Source of the DNA: Trichaptum fuscoviolaceum
Taxonomy: Eukaryota; Basidiomycota; Agaricomycetes; Hymenochaetales; Trichaptaceae
Assembly: GCA_910574455.1 (NCBI GenBank)
Contig: CAJSYZ010000007.1
Coordinates: 1,054,001 to 1,118,000, forward strand
Reading direction: 5' to 3'
DNA: 64,000 nt
Shown: piece after piece, positions 22,840 through 34,100 of the stretch
Position numbering within the stretch: the first letter of the stretch is position 1
How the letters are laid out: every line of letters starts with the position of its first letter
Position numbers and translations under genes: made by a program
The notes under the pieces: model-generated
Told to the model about the DNA's origin: nothing
Database searches by the model: none
The model's input: the letters and a program-made list of their open reading frames with translations, nothing else

Positions 22840-24387
22840 ACGGACTGGTTATTTCGGACTCCGTTGCAATCTCTATGGCAGGTGACAGTCCATTTAGTAG
22901 TACTGATTGATGCTTGAGCCCTATTTAATAACATTCAAGATGCCAGTGATGACCATGCCTGTGAGTGATGAATTACTATTAAACCGTATAGTACTACACA
23001 CCGAAGGCCTGCAATGCTTCTTTGATTGTGCTAGCCTTAGCCTGAGGCTGAGTCTTGTCATCATGCAAGTCTACCGCAGGACTAGTTGTCATTGTTTATT
23101 GTGCAGTTAGACTCGGAGTCTGCCAGCCTGCCAGTGAGTGAGCCTGAGTGACACGGCGATGGGCACAGGGTCAGGGTCGCAGCCTTGGCGTAGTAGTATG
23201 TACTACTATGTAGTACTTGTTACAATTTGAACTCAGCTTATCACTGATCATGATGCTGTCTCAGATAGTATTAGTAAGTCGGAGCCTCAAGTTCCGAGTG
23301 GCGCTAGGACCCCGAGGAGTCCGAATAGTACTACTACTACTAGTAGTATCATACTCAGGCTAGGCCTGCCGGAAACTCTTGAATGGATGGGTTTTATCCG
23401 GACAAAACACTTCAACTTGAACTGTGGATTCTCTTACTACTAGTAGTACTAGAATTCGGAAAAGAGCGGGACTGGGAACTTTTAGCGCAATTTTAGTCGG
23501 ACTGCCGGGCAGGCCTTTGGCAGTCCTTTCATCCGGACTCCGTACCCGGGCCATGCCTTCAAGTTGGTTGCATCATGATCCGGGGATGGTTACTATCCAA
23601 ATCCGATAAAAGCTTTGGCAGGCCTTTAAGTTGTGCCGGGCCACTGCCGGGGTCTGCCGCCTCCGAGTCAACTTCAAGTTGAACTTGAAGTTGCCACTGG
23701 CAGTGGTACAAGCCTTAGGTCGGAAAAAAGAATCGAAGTTCAGGATCGGCGCCCGGTCTTTCAGAGAAGAATTCAGCAACAACTTGAATACTACTACTAG
23801 TATAGGGCATTGTTAGCCAAACTTGCAACTTGAACAGGCCTCCGCACTTTTTGGGGTGATTTAGCTGGAAATTTACTTCACATTTTTCAAATTTTGATTC
23901 CTTCAAATACTATCTGGAATGCCAGTGTACTACTACTACTACTAGTAGTAAGCCTAGAGCCTGAGCTCAAACTTTTCAAAGAACAATTATCCGGACAACT
24001 TGAACTTGAAGGCCCGGCATGATCATCTGCGCCGGTGTCACGGCCCGAGCAGTAGCCTGAGTATATAGTACTCAGGCTAAGGCTGGCACTGGCAGTACTA
24101 CTAGTACTAGGGCTTCAACTTGAACTTGTTCAAGTTCAAGTTGCTGGGGTCCTGTGCCACTGTGGCACTGCTGCCACCAGTGCTGGCGACCACTGGGCAG
24201 CCTGCGGGTATGGTTTCAACTCAAGTTACTACATAGTAGTACCGACGGGGCCACAGCGGCGTGTGCTAGTGATCCCCCTGTTGCCGTATAAGTACTCACT
24301 GAGCTGAAAGCTCGAGCCCACTTTCACTATTCAAGTTGCTCTTTGACAAGACTCTGAAAATGTCATACCTCTACTTCAGCGATCCGG
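22840..24387. other. 1.5-kb intergenic space packed with palindromic words
   Basis: No gene was supported. It contains the densest set of short perfect palindromes in the window. Examples are a 25-bp palindrome at 23669-23693 immediately followed by CCACTGGCAGTGG (23694-23706), a 13-bp-arm hairpin at 24116-24143, and repeated ACTAGTAGT, CTCAGGCTGAG-like and GACTCGGAGTC words. A TATA-like GTATAAGTA at about 24277 lies roughly 110 bp before the start of the next gene. Confidence 0.7.
24116..24143. repeat. perfect inverted repeat, 13-bp arms
   Basis: CAACTTGAACTTG and CAAGTTCAAGTTG are exact reverse complements separated by TT. The arms are themselves two copies of the CAACTTG/CAAGTTG word that recurs through the island. 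Confidence 0.95.
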
Positions 24388-26290
24388 ATGACCATGATAC
24401 AGACTCGGACACTGGCAGTAACTACTAGTGACGACTCGTATTCAAGTTACGAGGCGGATCCTCTTAGTGGTAGGAAACTCAAATCATCTAACATCGAGCG
24501 CAAGACTCAATTGAAGACAGATGGTCGTCTACTTTCTCTAGACTTTCACGGCTCTACAGGCTTCGTCGAAGGCGATCTCCTCAAACGACTTGACGTGTTC
24601 GCTAAGAACTCGAACGTCGGAATCCAGGCCATTGACACACTCTCCACGAAGATAGTTAACGAGATACGGCATAATCATTATCGCCGTTATGCGACCCAGA
24701 ATGACAAACTTCTTCTCTCCACGGTGGCCATCTTTAAGATAGTGGTCCAACAGACAAGACGAGCCCTTCATGATTACCAAGAGGAGCTAGACAAAGTCAA
24801 GAAAAGGCAGTTGTTGATAAACTTCCGGGCAGTACGGAACTTGACTAATCTCCTCAAGTACATGGGCGACTTGAATGATGTGCACCTTACAAACGTAAGT
24901 CATAAATTCATTACAACTCGGACTTGCCACTGGCAGTGTACCAGTCGTGATAATATTTGTACTGACTTTCTTCTCCGGTGATTGCCAGTGGACGTCCGCT
25001 GAATTTGCTATTCGGAACACTGTAGGCGATATAAGGTTAATGGTGGTGTTGGCGCTTGCGGAGCTCCTTCCAAGTTCTGAGTTCATATCGCGAGAACGCC
25101 GAGAGTACTATACTAGGTTCATCAATGGTACCGGATGGTCGAAATTTCTGGATCGCGTAACGGTCTTTTATCACTCACACTACGTGTTCTATCCAGTTGG
25201 CTTAAAAGGGGATGGGAGGTGGATACACCAGAATTCCATATTCTCCTGCTTTCAGAACAAGTTCTTCGAATCCTCTTACCTTAATGATGCTAGTACGCGT
25301 CACGGTCGAGGCATGATTCGACTTCCGACGGCGATCCAAAACTCTACTACCAATGACAACTACTCTCACCCGCACGCCATGGAATTTTCGCTGCCAGTGT
25401 TCACATCAGGCCTTGACTCGTCCACGTCGACAGTGCAGCGCACGGCTTCCGGGCGTGACCCTAATGACTCGCCAGTGGTAATAGGGGGTCCTGTGCAAGC
25501 GTTGAGGTTCTTCGTCCCTCTGCTTATATGGTCGTACAACGCGTGCAAGGAATGTTTGGTTTTGTTAGATGCCCTCATTGCACAAGTTCATCAGGAAGTC
25601 TCCATCCCAGACTCATTGGCAGGTTCGGCATCGGCAGATCGAACACCGAAAATGAAGGTAGAAGTTGATTACTCCGCTGTATTTCTACACGGTTCAGCGG
25701 TGGATGTACGCCACCGATTGGCACGCTCAGGCGACCTCGTCAAGCTTGTTTCCGTCATCGACGCTGTGGAGAAGGAGGATGCTGTTCAGGATACCACAAA
25801 GCCATCCATCAAATTGTACACTGTTGGTGAAGTGGGCAAGATGGAGGATGCTGTACACCGGCAGAAGTTCGAGGATGAACTACGCAAAGAACGCCAGACC
25901 TTCCTGAACAAATTCAATTTGATCAAGAAATGTCTATTAATTCTTACGGACGACCTCTTTATGCACGTAATCCTCCATCTCAACGTTCGACCGACAGTAC
26001 AAGAACGGGCGGGAGTAGTCGCCAGCAACCCTCTTGTCAAGGTCCTCGAGGGTGATTTACGTGGCTTAGTCCAGAAACTTCACCAATCCGATGACGATTA
26101 TGACTTCAACCGCGAGAACCTTTTTTCGACAGAGCGCGAGATGGATTCTTTCGTCTCCACAGCAGTTGGTAGTGAATCAATTTTTTGTGAAGACTACAAA
26201 ATCTTACTAGCGCTTCTCGAAAACCTTAATCCTCTTGGAGACGACTCTTCGAACATCAGCTCGGGACCCATTCGCGATGGTAGTAACTAG
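24388..26290 (+). CDS. protein of unknown function, about 602 aa, two exons
   Basis: Exon 1 (24388-24894, 169 codons) and exon 2 (24989-26290, 434 codons) join in phase across a 94-nt intron (GTAAGT...GCCAG). The intron itself contains the palindromic word CCACTGGCAGTG. No known domain was recognised. The product is mainly helical. It has a charged N-terminus, a probable coiled coil (ALHDYQEELDKVKKRQ), a Ser/Thr-rich middle and a C-terminal helical segment. Its general character resembles the large minus-strand protein at 19619-22839, but I could not align them. It faces the Plavaka transposase tail to tail. An ATG at 24360 opens a different, short frame, so 24388 was preferred. Confidence 0.6.
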
Positions 26291-26871
26291 GGTGCTCAGG
26301 CAGGTCCGGCTTCTACGATATTGACCCTCACTCATGTGGGATAACTTTGTGCTTGTACTGTGTCGCAAATGTCTACTATACTAGTACGCAATAAGGACTC
26401 GGAGGCTTTTTTTTTCATTCTACATTCCGTTCAAGTTATTACTATTCGAATATTTCATTTATGTTTATGAGAAGGTTATTCAATTTGTCAACTTGAAGGG
26501 TTGTACTGATATTTTTCATCAGTTTACTCCCTTTTCAAGCTCCTCTGTGCTGTACTACTAATCTGCGAGCGCAGCGCAGATTAGTAGTACTAGTATTGGT
26601 ATAGTTTGAAAACGTTGGTATTGTGATGTGAATGTTTTCTTGATTACTACTTGTATTAAATAAAATAGAAAGTTTATTTAGCTTGAAGGTCTAAGTTCAA
26701 GTTGTGCCAGCCTGCCAGTGAGTGTACTCCGACTCCGACTCCAAGTCGGAGTCTACTTATTACTAGTAAGTACTACTAGTACTAGTAGTAAAATGGACAT
26801 CGTAGTACAGAGAATTCCAACCATCGTGCCTACTGTACTTTGTGTGCTAAATGAAGAGTTTGTTTTTATCA
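26291..26871. other. intergenic space between two convergent genes, with hairpins
   Basis: The 3' flanks of the 602-residue gene and of the transposase meet here. The space holds a perfect 16-bp-arm hairpin (26552-26590), a 10-bp-arm hairpin (26731-26753) and a run of ACTAGTAGT words (26760-26790). Confidence 0.6.
26552..26590. repeat. perfect inverted repeat, 16-bp arms, 7-nt loop
   Basis: GTACTACTAATCTGCG at 26552-26567 is exactly mirrored by CGCAGATTAGTAGTAC at 26575-26590. It could act as a bidirectional terminator between the convergent genes, or as a subterminal transposon motif. The arms start with the TACTACT word shared across the island. Role is inferred. Confidence 0.9.
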
Positions 26872-29800
26872 TTATCTACTTTCGTACAATGTTTCGTGCA
26901 TGTGCATGTCTACAAATCGGTTAACATAGAATCTATCATAAAAGTCCAAGGACTCCTCGGGTGTCAATGACTTTGGAGGACATTCATCACCCTTTGGCAC
27001 CCCAAGGAGGTGAGCCAAACGAAAGATATCCCCTATACCTATCACAAATAGCTTCGGAGCCTTGCAGTCACGGTGGTAGTAGTGACGTCTGCCACTGGCT
27101 TTCACACCAGGACAGGTGGTAAAGGTGTCTAACTCATATTCCGGCTCGACAATCCACATACTTGTTTTTTGGTCAGGCGAGTCTCCAACACGCTTGAAAA
27201 ATTGGACGAGAGCGCATTCCTGACGTTTCAATTTACTAACGGCAAAGGAGAAAAGAAGCATAACTCGGGCAACTCGCATTCCTGCAAACCCCTTTTTGCG
27301 AGTATTAACTCGAACAAGGACTGCATCACGTCTTGCCTTTCCGCGCCAAGAGGGATTGGACCTGATCACCTCCCTCATTGCTTGTTCTATAGGGATCGAT
27401 TCGCCACGGAAGGCAAAGAAAGCGGTGGCTGAATGGAAAATTGAAAAGTCATTGCTTATGTCCAATTCAACTGCTGGTTCGGCTCTGCCAGAGGAGCCCC
27501 TTAAGTTGGAGTTGTGCTTCTCGTACTTGTTGAATAAGTAGTCTTTAATGAGCTGTGGGAGTTTTCGGAGCTCTGGATGGCCTTTTATCGCCGCAAGAGC
27601 GTTAAGTTGCTTAGGGTACACCGTACTGGACTCTGCAAGGATGATATCAAAGAAGTCAGATGTGCAGCACCAAAAGCATGGGTTACTAAGTACTAATACT
27701 TACGTGACTTCGAAGCCATTAACATCAAGCTCAAAGGGTCATTTCTGCCACCCAAGCGCATCTGGCGTTCAGCATGTAGTATGTCATGAACCGCAAGATG
27801 CTGAGGCCCATGCACTAAGCTTTCGGGATCTTCCAGGTCTGCAATTTCGTTGAGTTCATTATTGCCCACAATGTCATCGAAGAAGTCCTCTGTATCATCA
27901 GCTGCGCCAGCTACGGGTGTATCATGATCATGGTGCATCTGCTCCTTCCGAATTTGGGTCCTCTCAGCCTGAGCGTCATCTGTCTCCGACTCTGACATAT
28001 TCCTGCGCAGAACATCTTGCAAAGCTCTCCATGAAGCCTCAGCCAGAGGACTTTCCAGCATTCCACGCCTCTTGAAGTCTGCCCTCGATGCAATAAGTTT
28101 ACTGAGACGTTGGTTTGCTGTGATCATCTGACCCAAAGGATCATTTCTGTTTGAGCGTCGCCATGTTTCCTTCACCGCGTAAATGTGTTTATTCTCTGTG
28201 ATCGATGAACACAGACCACTCGGTGCAGCGAACAGAGGGATCATTGTAGGATAGTGGATCATGGCATGCTGTCGTGGAAGTGAGAAGTTATCCCGGATGC
28301 CTTTAGCTATGAATATTTGCCGATAACGGTGAAAGTGATCCAAAGAGGCTTTGATTTGATCAAGAGTTGAGACTGTAATCGTGTACCGACGCACAAGGTA
28401 ACAGAAGTCAAGAAATGCACTCAATGCGCGAATCATATCATCGTGCGCAATGCCCACAATAGCCGGAAGATACACCTAAGCAAGTTGCATCAAATATCAG
28501 CAAACCACCGCCTCGAACAAGACAGAAAGGTCATATACTTTCATAAGTGCCTTAGAATCATTGCCTGTCCATTGCTTGAAGCCTCGGCCTTCGGGAAATC
28601 TGCGAAGTCCAGGAAAAGGAGCAGCAACTCTGATTCTACGCGGAGATTAGCAGCAGTATTCACATTAAACAACTTGTGAAAAAACAGCACCTTTTATCCA
28701 CAACGTCCAGCTCTGTCGTGGTCAAGCTCTGGCAAATCCACTCAACAAGGTGATCCTTAAATACGCCTTTGATCATTTGGTGCAGTAGGTCCGGAGAAAT
28801 GAGATCGCATATATCTGCACGTGGAAAGTCATTGGTGAAGGGCTATGGAGCATAGTCGTGGTCAGCTCACATTGTATGGAGAGTTTAGAACACTTACCAC
28901 AATATCTTGGTGGAACCCATACTCTTTTCGAACCGTTGCTCTACTTATGCTGTTGTCATCCACCTGTTCTATCAATCGTTCGTGTAGCTCTTTTGTTCGA
29001 GGATTTGTAACAAATTCCGGATTATCTAGATTCTTGTGAGGTGATGTACATCTATATGGCCACAGTAAGTCATTTTCTCTAACTCGAGTTGGATGTGATT
29101 TTTGGAAAGGACAATACTTACTTGCAGCACCATCCAGTGCATATTGCGCATAGACTCACCTGTTCCGGATAATCGGCTATATACGAGCCGAGTCCGAGAA
29201 CTGACCTACGCAAGTGACCATCAGGGCACCGGAGAATGGTTTGTTCATTGTTTATGGACATTGCTGTCTTCAGTGGACTCAAGATTCTTGATATAGATGA
29301 ATGAAAGATTTGATGTCTAAAGCGACGGAAGTCATCTGACTTTTCATACTGCCGTTCAGCTGCAAAGCATCAGAACTTGAACACAAATGAATAGCTCAGT
29401 TTTTGACACACACTCTTTGGTATTGCTAGAAATGCTACGAGCTGGACTGTATTCAGCTTTTGGGACCGCCGGGCCTTGTTAGATACATTTCCTATTGAAA
29501 GATATAACGGATAATATTCGTTGTTGCCAGTTCCAACGGAGACTGTTGTCTTGTCGCTCCCTAAGATGACCGGAACGAACATAGACCCATGGACCGCTTT
29601 ATCTTCGGCGAAGATTTTGTTCTAAGTCAAGGATTATCAATACACTTCTTCCAACTTTGAATGCTGCATGATTCATGACTTACAGCCTGTTCCCAAGCAA
29701 AGTTTCCGGACATGTAGTTTCTGAAGACTCGTTCTTTGTTGTCATCAGAGTCCTCCTTCGGCTGATACTCACGAAACGGGACATAGTCGAATTCGCCTTC

Positions 29801-30851
29801 CAAAGCTGGATTATCCACCAAATTCCGGATCACTTCCAAAGGATCCCGATACCAAACATCATATTCTTTCCTCTTCCATGACTCGGTGTTCTCATTTGTC
29901 ACCTTTTGGCCATTGTCGTCTGTGTAGAAGTTACTAAAGGATTTCCAAGACACATCACCGACTTTCGTAGCATCAATGACGTTATACATTTTTTGCGCGT
30001 CTCCATTGAGTAGCGTACTAGTTGAACCCAGATCTAAGTCATCGTCAGGCTCTGTCGCATCCAATTTGGAACATCCGCAAGATTTTACATTCTCCGCCGC
30101 CTGAATCAGCTGATAAGCCTTCATGATTCCCAGAAGCTTTGTTATGTTCCCAGCAGACATTTGCTCTTCTCGATAGAGAAAATCTGCGAGCTCAAAATCT
30201 GCTCGACACGAATAGGGAAACCAGTCATTTGACGCAGATTCGTTTCGCGGAGCGGGTGAGTCTTCATATTCTAAGAAGTTCCCTTCTGTATCGCATGGAG
30301 TGGCTGCACAATGTTTGGTGTCAAAATGCTACAGTAAACCGGGAACAATTAATTTGGCGCGCACCATTCAAGTATCTGTGATACACCTTCAAGTTATCCT
30401 CACTCTCCTTATAATCTCCAATGTCGGAATCCAAGTCTTCAGAACGGCCACTGTCACTTCCGGTGACAGAATGGGACAGAGAATGAGGTCTGTCCAAATC
30501 TTGAAGCAGCTCGTCTCGGCCTATACTGAGCATCGAGATATCCTGTGTAAGCATGGAAATATCGTAATCGTAGGAGTCAGAGCCGCTCTCAGAATGACCC
30601 TCTGTTGGAAGTTCGGACGACCTCAGGAGAGCTCCAAGTTGAGGACTTGGAGCTCGTATGGGTCGAATAGGTGACGATTCATATTCGTGACCACAGGCAG
30701 AAGAACTTGCCAAGAATGACGTCGGATGAGCTGAATATTCATGTCTTGCTCTTCCAGATTGACTCTTGAACGTCCTACTACAGCCGGGCAAGGTGCATCG
30801 AATAGTTGGTGGAAAATGAAAGGGATCGTGCTTTTTCCGTGTCGCTGGCAT
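26872..30851 (-). CDS. Plavaka-family transposase, multi-exon
   Basis: The minus strand encodes, in order, a C2H2 zinc finger (CTLPGCSRTFKSQSGRARH), an acidic linker and the block DFELADFLYREEQMSAGNI. These are followed by YDVWYRDP and GEFDYVPFREY, then FVPVILGSDKTTVSVGTGN and EYYPLYLSIGN. Further on are GLRRFPEGRGFKQWTG and the C-terminal SNPSWRGKARRD and VARVMLLFSF blocks. These are hallmark blocks of Plavaka transposases, a CACTA-like group in Agaricomycetes, recalled from the family. Several GT-AG introns separate the blocks. No disabling stop or frameshift was obvious, so the copy may be recent. The start at 30851 (MPATRKKHDPF) is chosen because a C2H2 finger close to the N-terminus is typical; longer N-terminal reading is possible. 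Confidence 0.82.
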
Positions 30852-31129
30852 CAACTTGAATGTAACCTCAGTAGTAGTACACGTTGACAATTGGGACTCA
30901 CAGCTGAGCCTCACTGGCACTGGCAGGCTGCTAGCACTGGCAGTGACTCGGACTCGGAGTGCCACTGGCAGTGAACTTGAACCTGAGTTAAAATTAGTCA
31001 TAGAGTAGTCACGGTAGTAGTGGGCGTAAATTTTCAACTTGTCTAAGATAGACGCCCCCGCCTCCCTGATCTTGAACTTGCACCTTCGACACATCTTATC
31101 ATCATACAAGTCTCAAAACACTGCACAAA

Positions 31130-34100
31130 ATGTCAACTCAAAGACAGACAAGAGCTAAGAACAGCGAAAAGCACCCCGGAGCAGTCGTTGGACAACTCAG
31201 AACAAGACGAACACAGGAGGAGATATTGCGGGAGAAGGAAGAAAAAGAGAAAAGGAAAGTACGGCAGGCAGAGAGGCGGGATGAGGCATTGAAGGAGAAG
31301 GAAGAGAAGGAAAAGCAGAAGGAAGAGCGGGCAGCCTTCCGCAGAGCTGCGGCCCCGCAAGTCGCGGTTGCGAAAGAGAGGAAAAAACTCGCTGCGGAGC
31401 AAAAACGGGCAGCAAAAGAACAAGAGGCAGCTGACAAGGTTCGCAAGAAGGTGACTGCAGCAGAGAACCAAGAAGCAGCGATGCTAGAGACCGTAGAGCT
31501 TGAAAACAACTTGTCAAAGGCTCTTGAGACACGCACCCAGATGGGCTCAACAGTGCCCAAACTCACTGGCAAACGTGGACGTAGAAAGCCAAAAGGCGAA
31601 GCTAGCAGTAAGTCTTCAACTTTAGATCAGTGATGACACAGATCATTTGAACTGGCATAAACAGACTCGAAGAACGATGTTAAAGACGTATCGGGTTGTG
31701 AAGATGGACACAACGAAGACTTGGATATTCGTGAGTAACATTGCCTATACATTTTCAGATGATCTCAAAGCTTGGAGGTTGAACACTGTGACTCACCTTA
31801 ATGCGAAGCAGCGAGTATGGATGAGCCAAACAGGGAGCCTGCAAAAAAGGCTAGGAAAGAAGATTCCAAAGGTGAACTTCCATTTCGCACACGTGTGCAG
31901 ACCGCAAAGATGTCCAGGTCTGCCGCCACCGTGACTCCCAGCGACGCATTCTTTCACGCTCCTGCAGGACCGAACGAGAGTCTTTCTGGTGAAGAAACGG
32001 ACATAATAGACTCGCCCGCTACGTCAAGGCGGAACGACAAGACAAAACGCCCTGTCAGGGCGCTTCGCAACACAGATGATTCCACTTTCATTGGTGAAGA
32101 GGGTGGAGGTCTTGAGGTGCCAGTGGCAGGGATAGACTCAGAAAGGATCAATTTGTGAGTTTGAGGTTTGGATCTTGCATTGCGTCTGAATCAGTATCTG
32201 GTACTGTCAAGTCGATGTAATGGTGAGTGAGAAGCTTGATTTAGACTCAATTATTAAACTCATACTAGTATGATCATCATCATCCCGACTACCTACTCAG
32301 GCTACTACTACCGTGACGCTCCCGGGCCGAGACCCAACTTCAAGTTGGAAATCCTTCACCTGCAACATTGACGCTCTTGTCTTTGCTACCACTATATTAT
32401 GAGCCTTGCTGACGCAAAGCTGCACCAGACACACCGTCGAATTGCCAGATGATGAAAACTTAAGTCCCTGGGAGGATGAAGGAGAAACAATAACCCTTAC
32501 AAGCTATCATGGTGTAAAAAATAGCACAATCAGCGTGCAACAGAAGGCACATCTTGTCGATTCGGAATCAAATGTTGTGAGTTGACGGAGCATTAGAATG
32601 GCAGATGCAGTCTGAATAACTTGTTTATAGGGCGGAAGCGATCCGAAGAGGCTAACAAGGCCGGCTCAAGCTTGTGTGAGTCCGACTGATTACTGTTCGA
32701 TTCATGTCAGTTGCTCCATGACCGTTTGTTCATATTCCTTCGTTATTGTTTATCTGCCAACTGCCGTCTCATGAACAGGATGGAGGTAGCAGCAACGTCA
32801 ACTCGAAGAAAAGGAAGTTATTGCGTGACACTCTTTCCGGGTCGCAGGTTTCAACGGTAAGCGATGTCATATCATTCTACATTTTTTCAATCTACTGAGT
32901 AATCCCTTCCCGTACTCGAGGATAAGAATAACAAGATAAATCCAGGTGGACAGGTGAGTACCAGACAGTGATCTTCATGGTACATCCTTCCTTCATTGCT
33001 TACTGAATTGGTATTTTGATAGGATGCAAACAAGAGGACTGCTATTTCGCAGCTTAGCGCACCGGTAAGTCTATCTTATCTCAACTTCTCTCGTTCCCCC
33101 CTTATTTATGGTTGTAAGGGCAATCACTAGCCTTGGAACCCCGTGTACAGGTATGTGTGAGTGTCGATGCACTGTAGGCTCACTTCCGGTGCTCTCCTGT
33201 GGCAACTATTCGTTTCCTTCTTCACTTCAAGTTGAGCGCTAATGTGTGAATATGAATAGGACATCACAGTCACAAAGAACGGAAAGAGGAAGTCGCCACC
33301 AGACACCGACTCTCAGGTTAATGTGGTAATTCTTCTACCTTCACGTGCAATGAATTCCTTCATTTTATGTTTACTTATTTTAAACCATCTCAATAGGCTA
33401 ATAAGGCTGTCAAGATCAAGAAGTCATTGTTGACTGACATGGACACACAGGCCGGTGCCACAGTAAGCGTCAATTCTATGGTAACCGGCATTTTAAGTTC
33501 GTATCTGATCAGGCGGAAAGGACTTGAGTAAGAAGAGGAAACCCTCTGACATTCCTTATCGGCCTGAGGCCGATATGACAGTAAGTGCTTCTTTTCGAGC
33601 TGTTCACTTGCCACGGATAACAGCTTTCTGACGTGCTGCAGCCGGAGCTTGGATCCGCTACCTCTAATCGCAAGAGGCAGTCGCTGGTGGCTGATAATGA
33701 AGTAAGTGAGAGTCGATTGATACACTCTAAATGTAGACATTCACCTTTTTTTCTTACTAATAGTCTGGTGGTCGAAAGATGTCGTTAGCACCTCGAGCAC
33801 CGTCCCTTGCAATGACGAGAGCATCCTGCACCCCCGGACCCGAAGTGTTAGTGACTGGGGCTTATCAAGGTCATCGCAAAGTCTCTCGGACTACTAGCTC
33901 AGTTTGTCGAATCAAATTCATTTCTATGACATATTTTGCTGATTTACTTATATGCAGACATCAGTGGGACTTGAGGACAAGGATCAAAATGAAGGAAGGG
34001 AAGGATCTCGCGTGCCAGGCAGGAAAAGGGCGACGAACCAGTGTCTCCCTCCCGGTACTCAGGCAGGATGGACTCATATTCTATTACCTTCACTATTTCG

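Larger units (their letters stand above)
26550..30985 (-). mobile_element. Plavaka-type (CACTA-like) DNA transposon, termini not resolved
   Basis: The transposase gene is bracketed by word clusters that are partly inverted copies of each other. On the left (26705-26753) are CAGCCTGCCAGTG and GACTCCGACTCC. On the right (30905-30975) the reverse complements of these words appear. CACTA-class elements are known for short subterminal repeats in both orientations. I could not identify exact terminal inverted repeats or a target duplication, so the ends given are only the limits of the clusters. Confidence 0.5.

Noticed and set aside
31133..31572. Ser/Phe- and Leu/Phe-rich minus-strand frames opposite the first coiled-coil exon
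   Set aside because: They are the complement of Lys/Glu codon runs and have no independent support.
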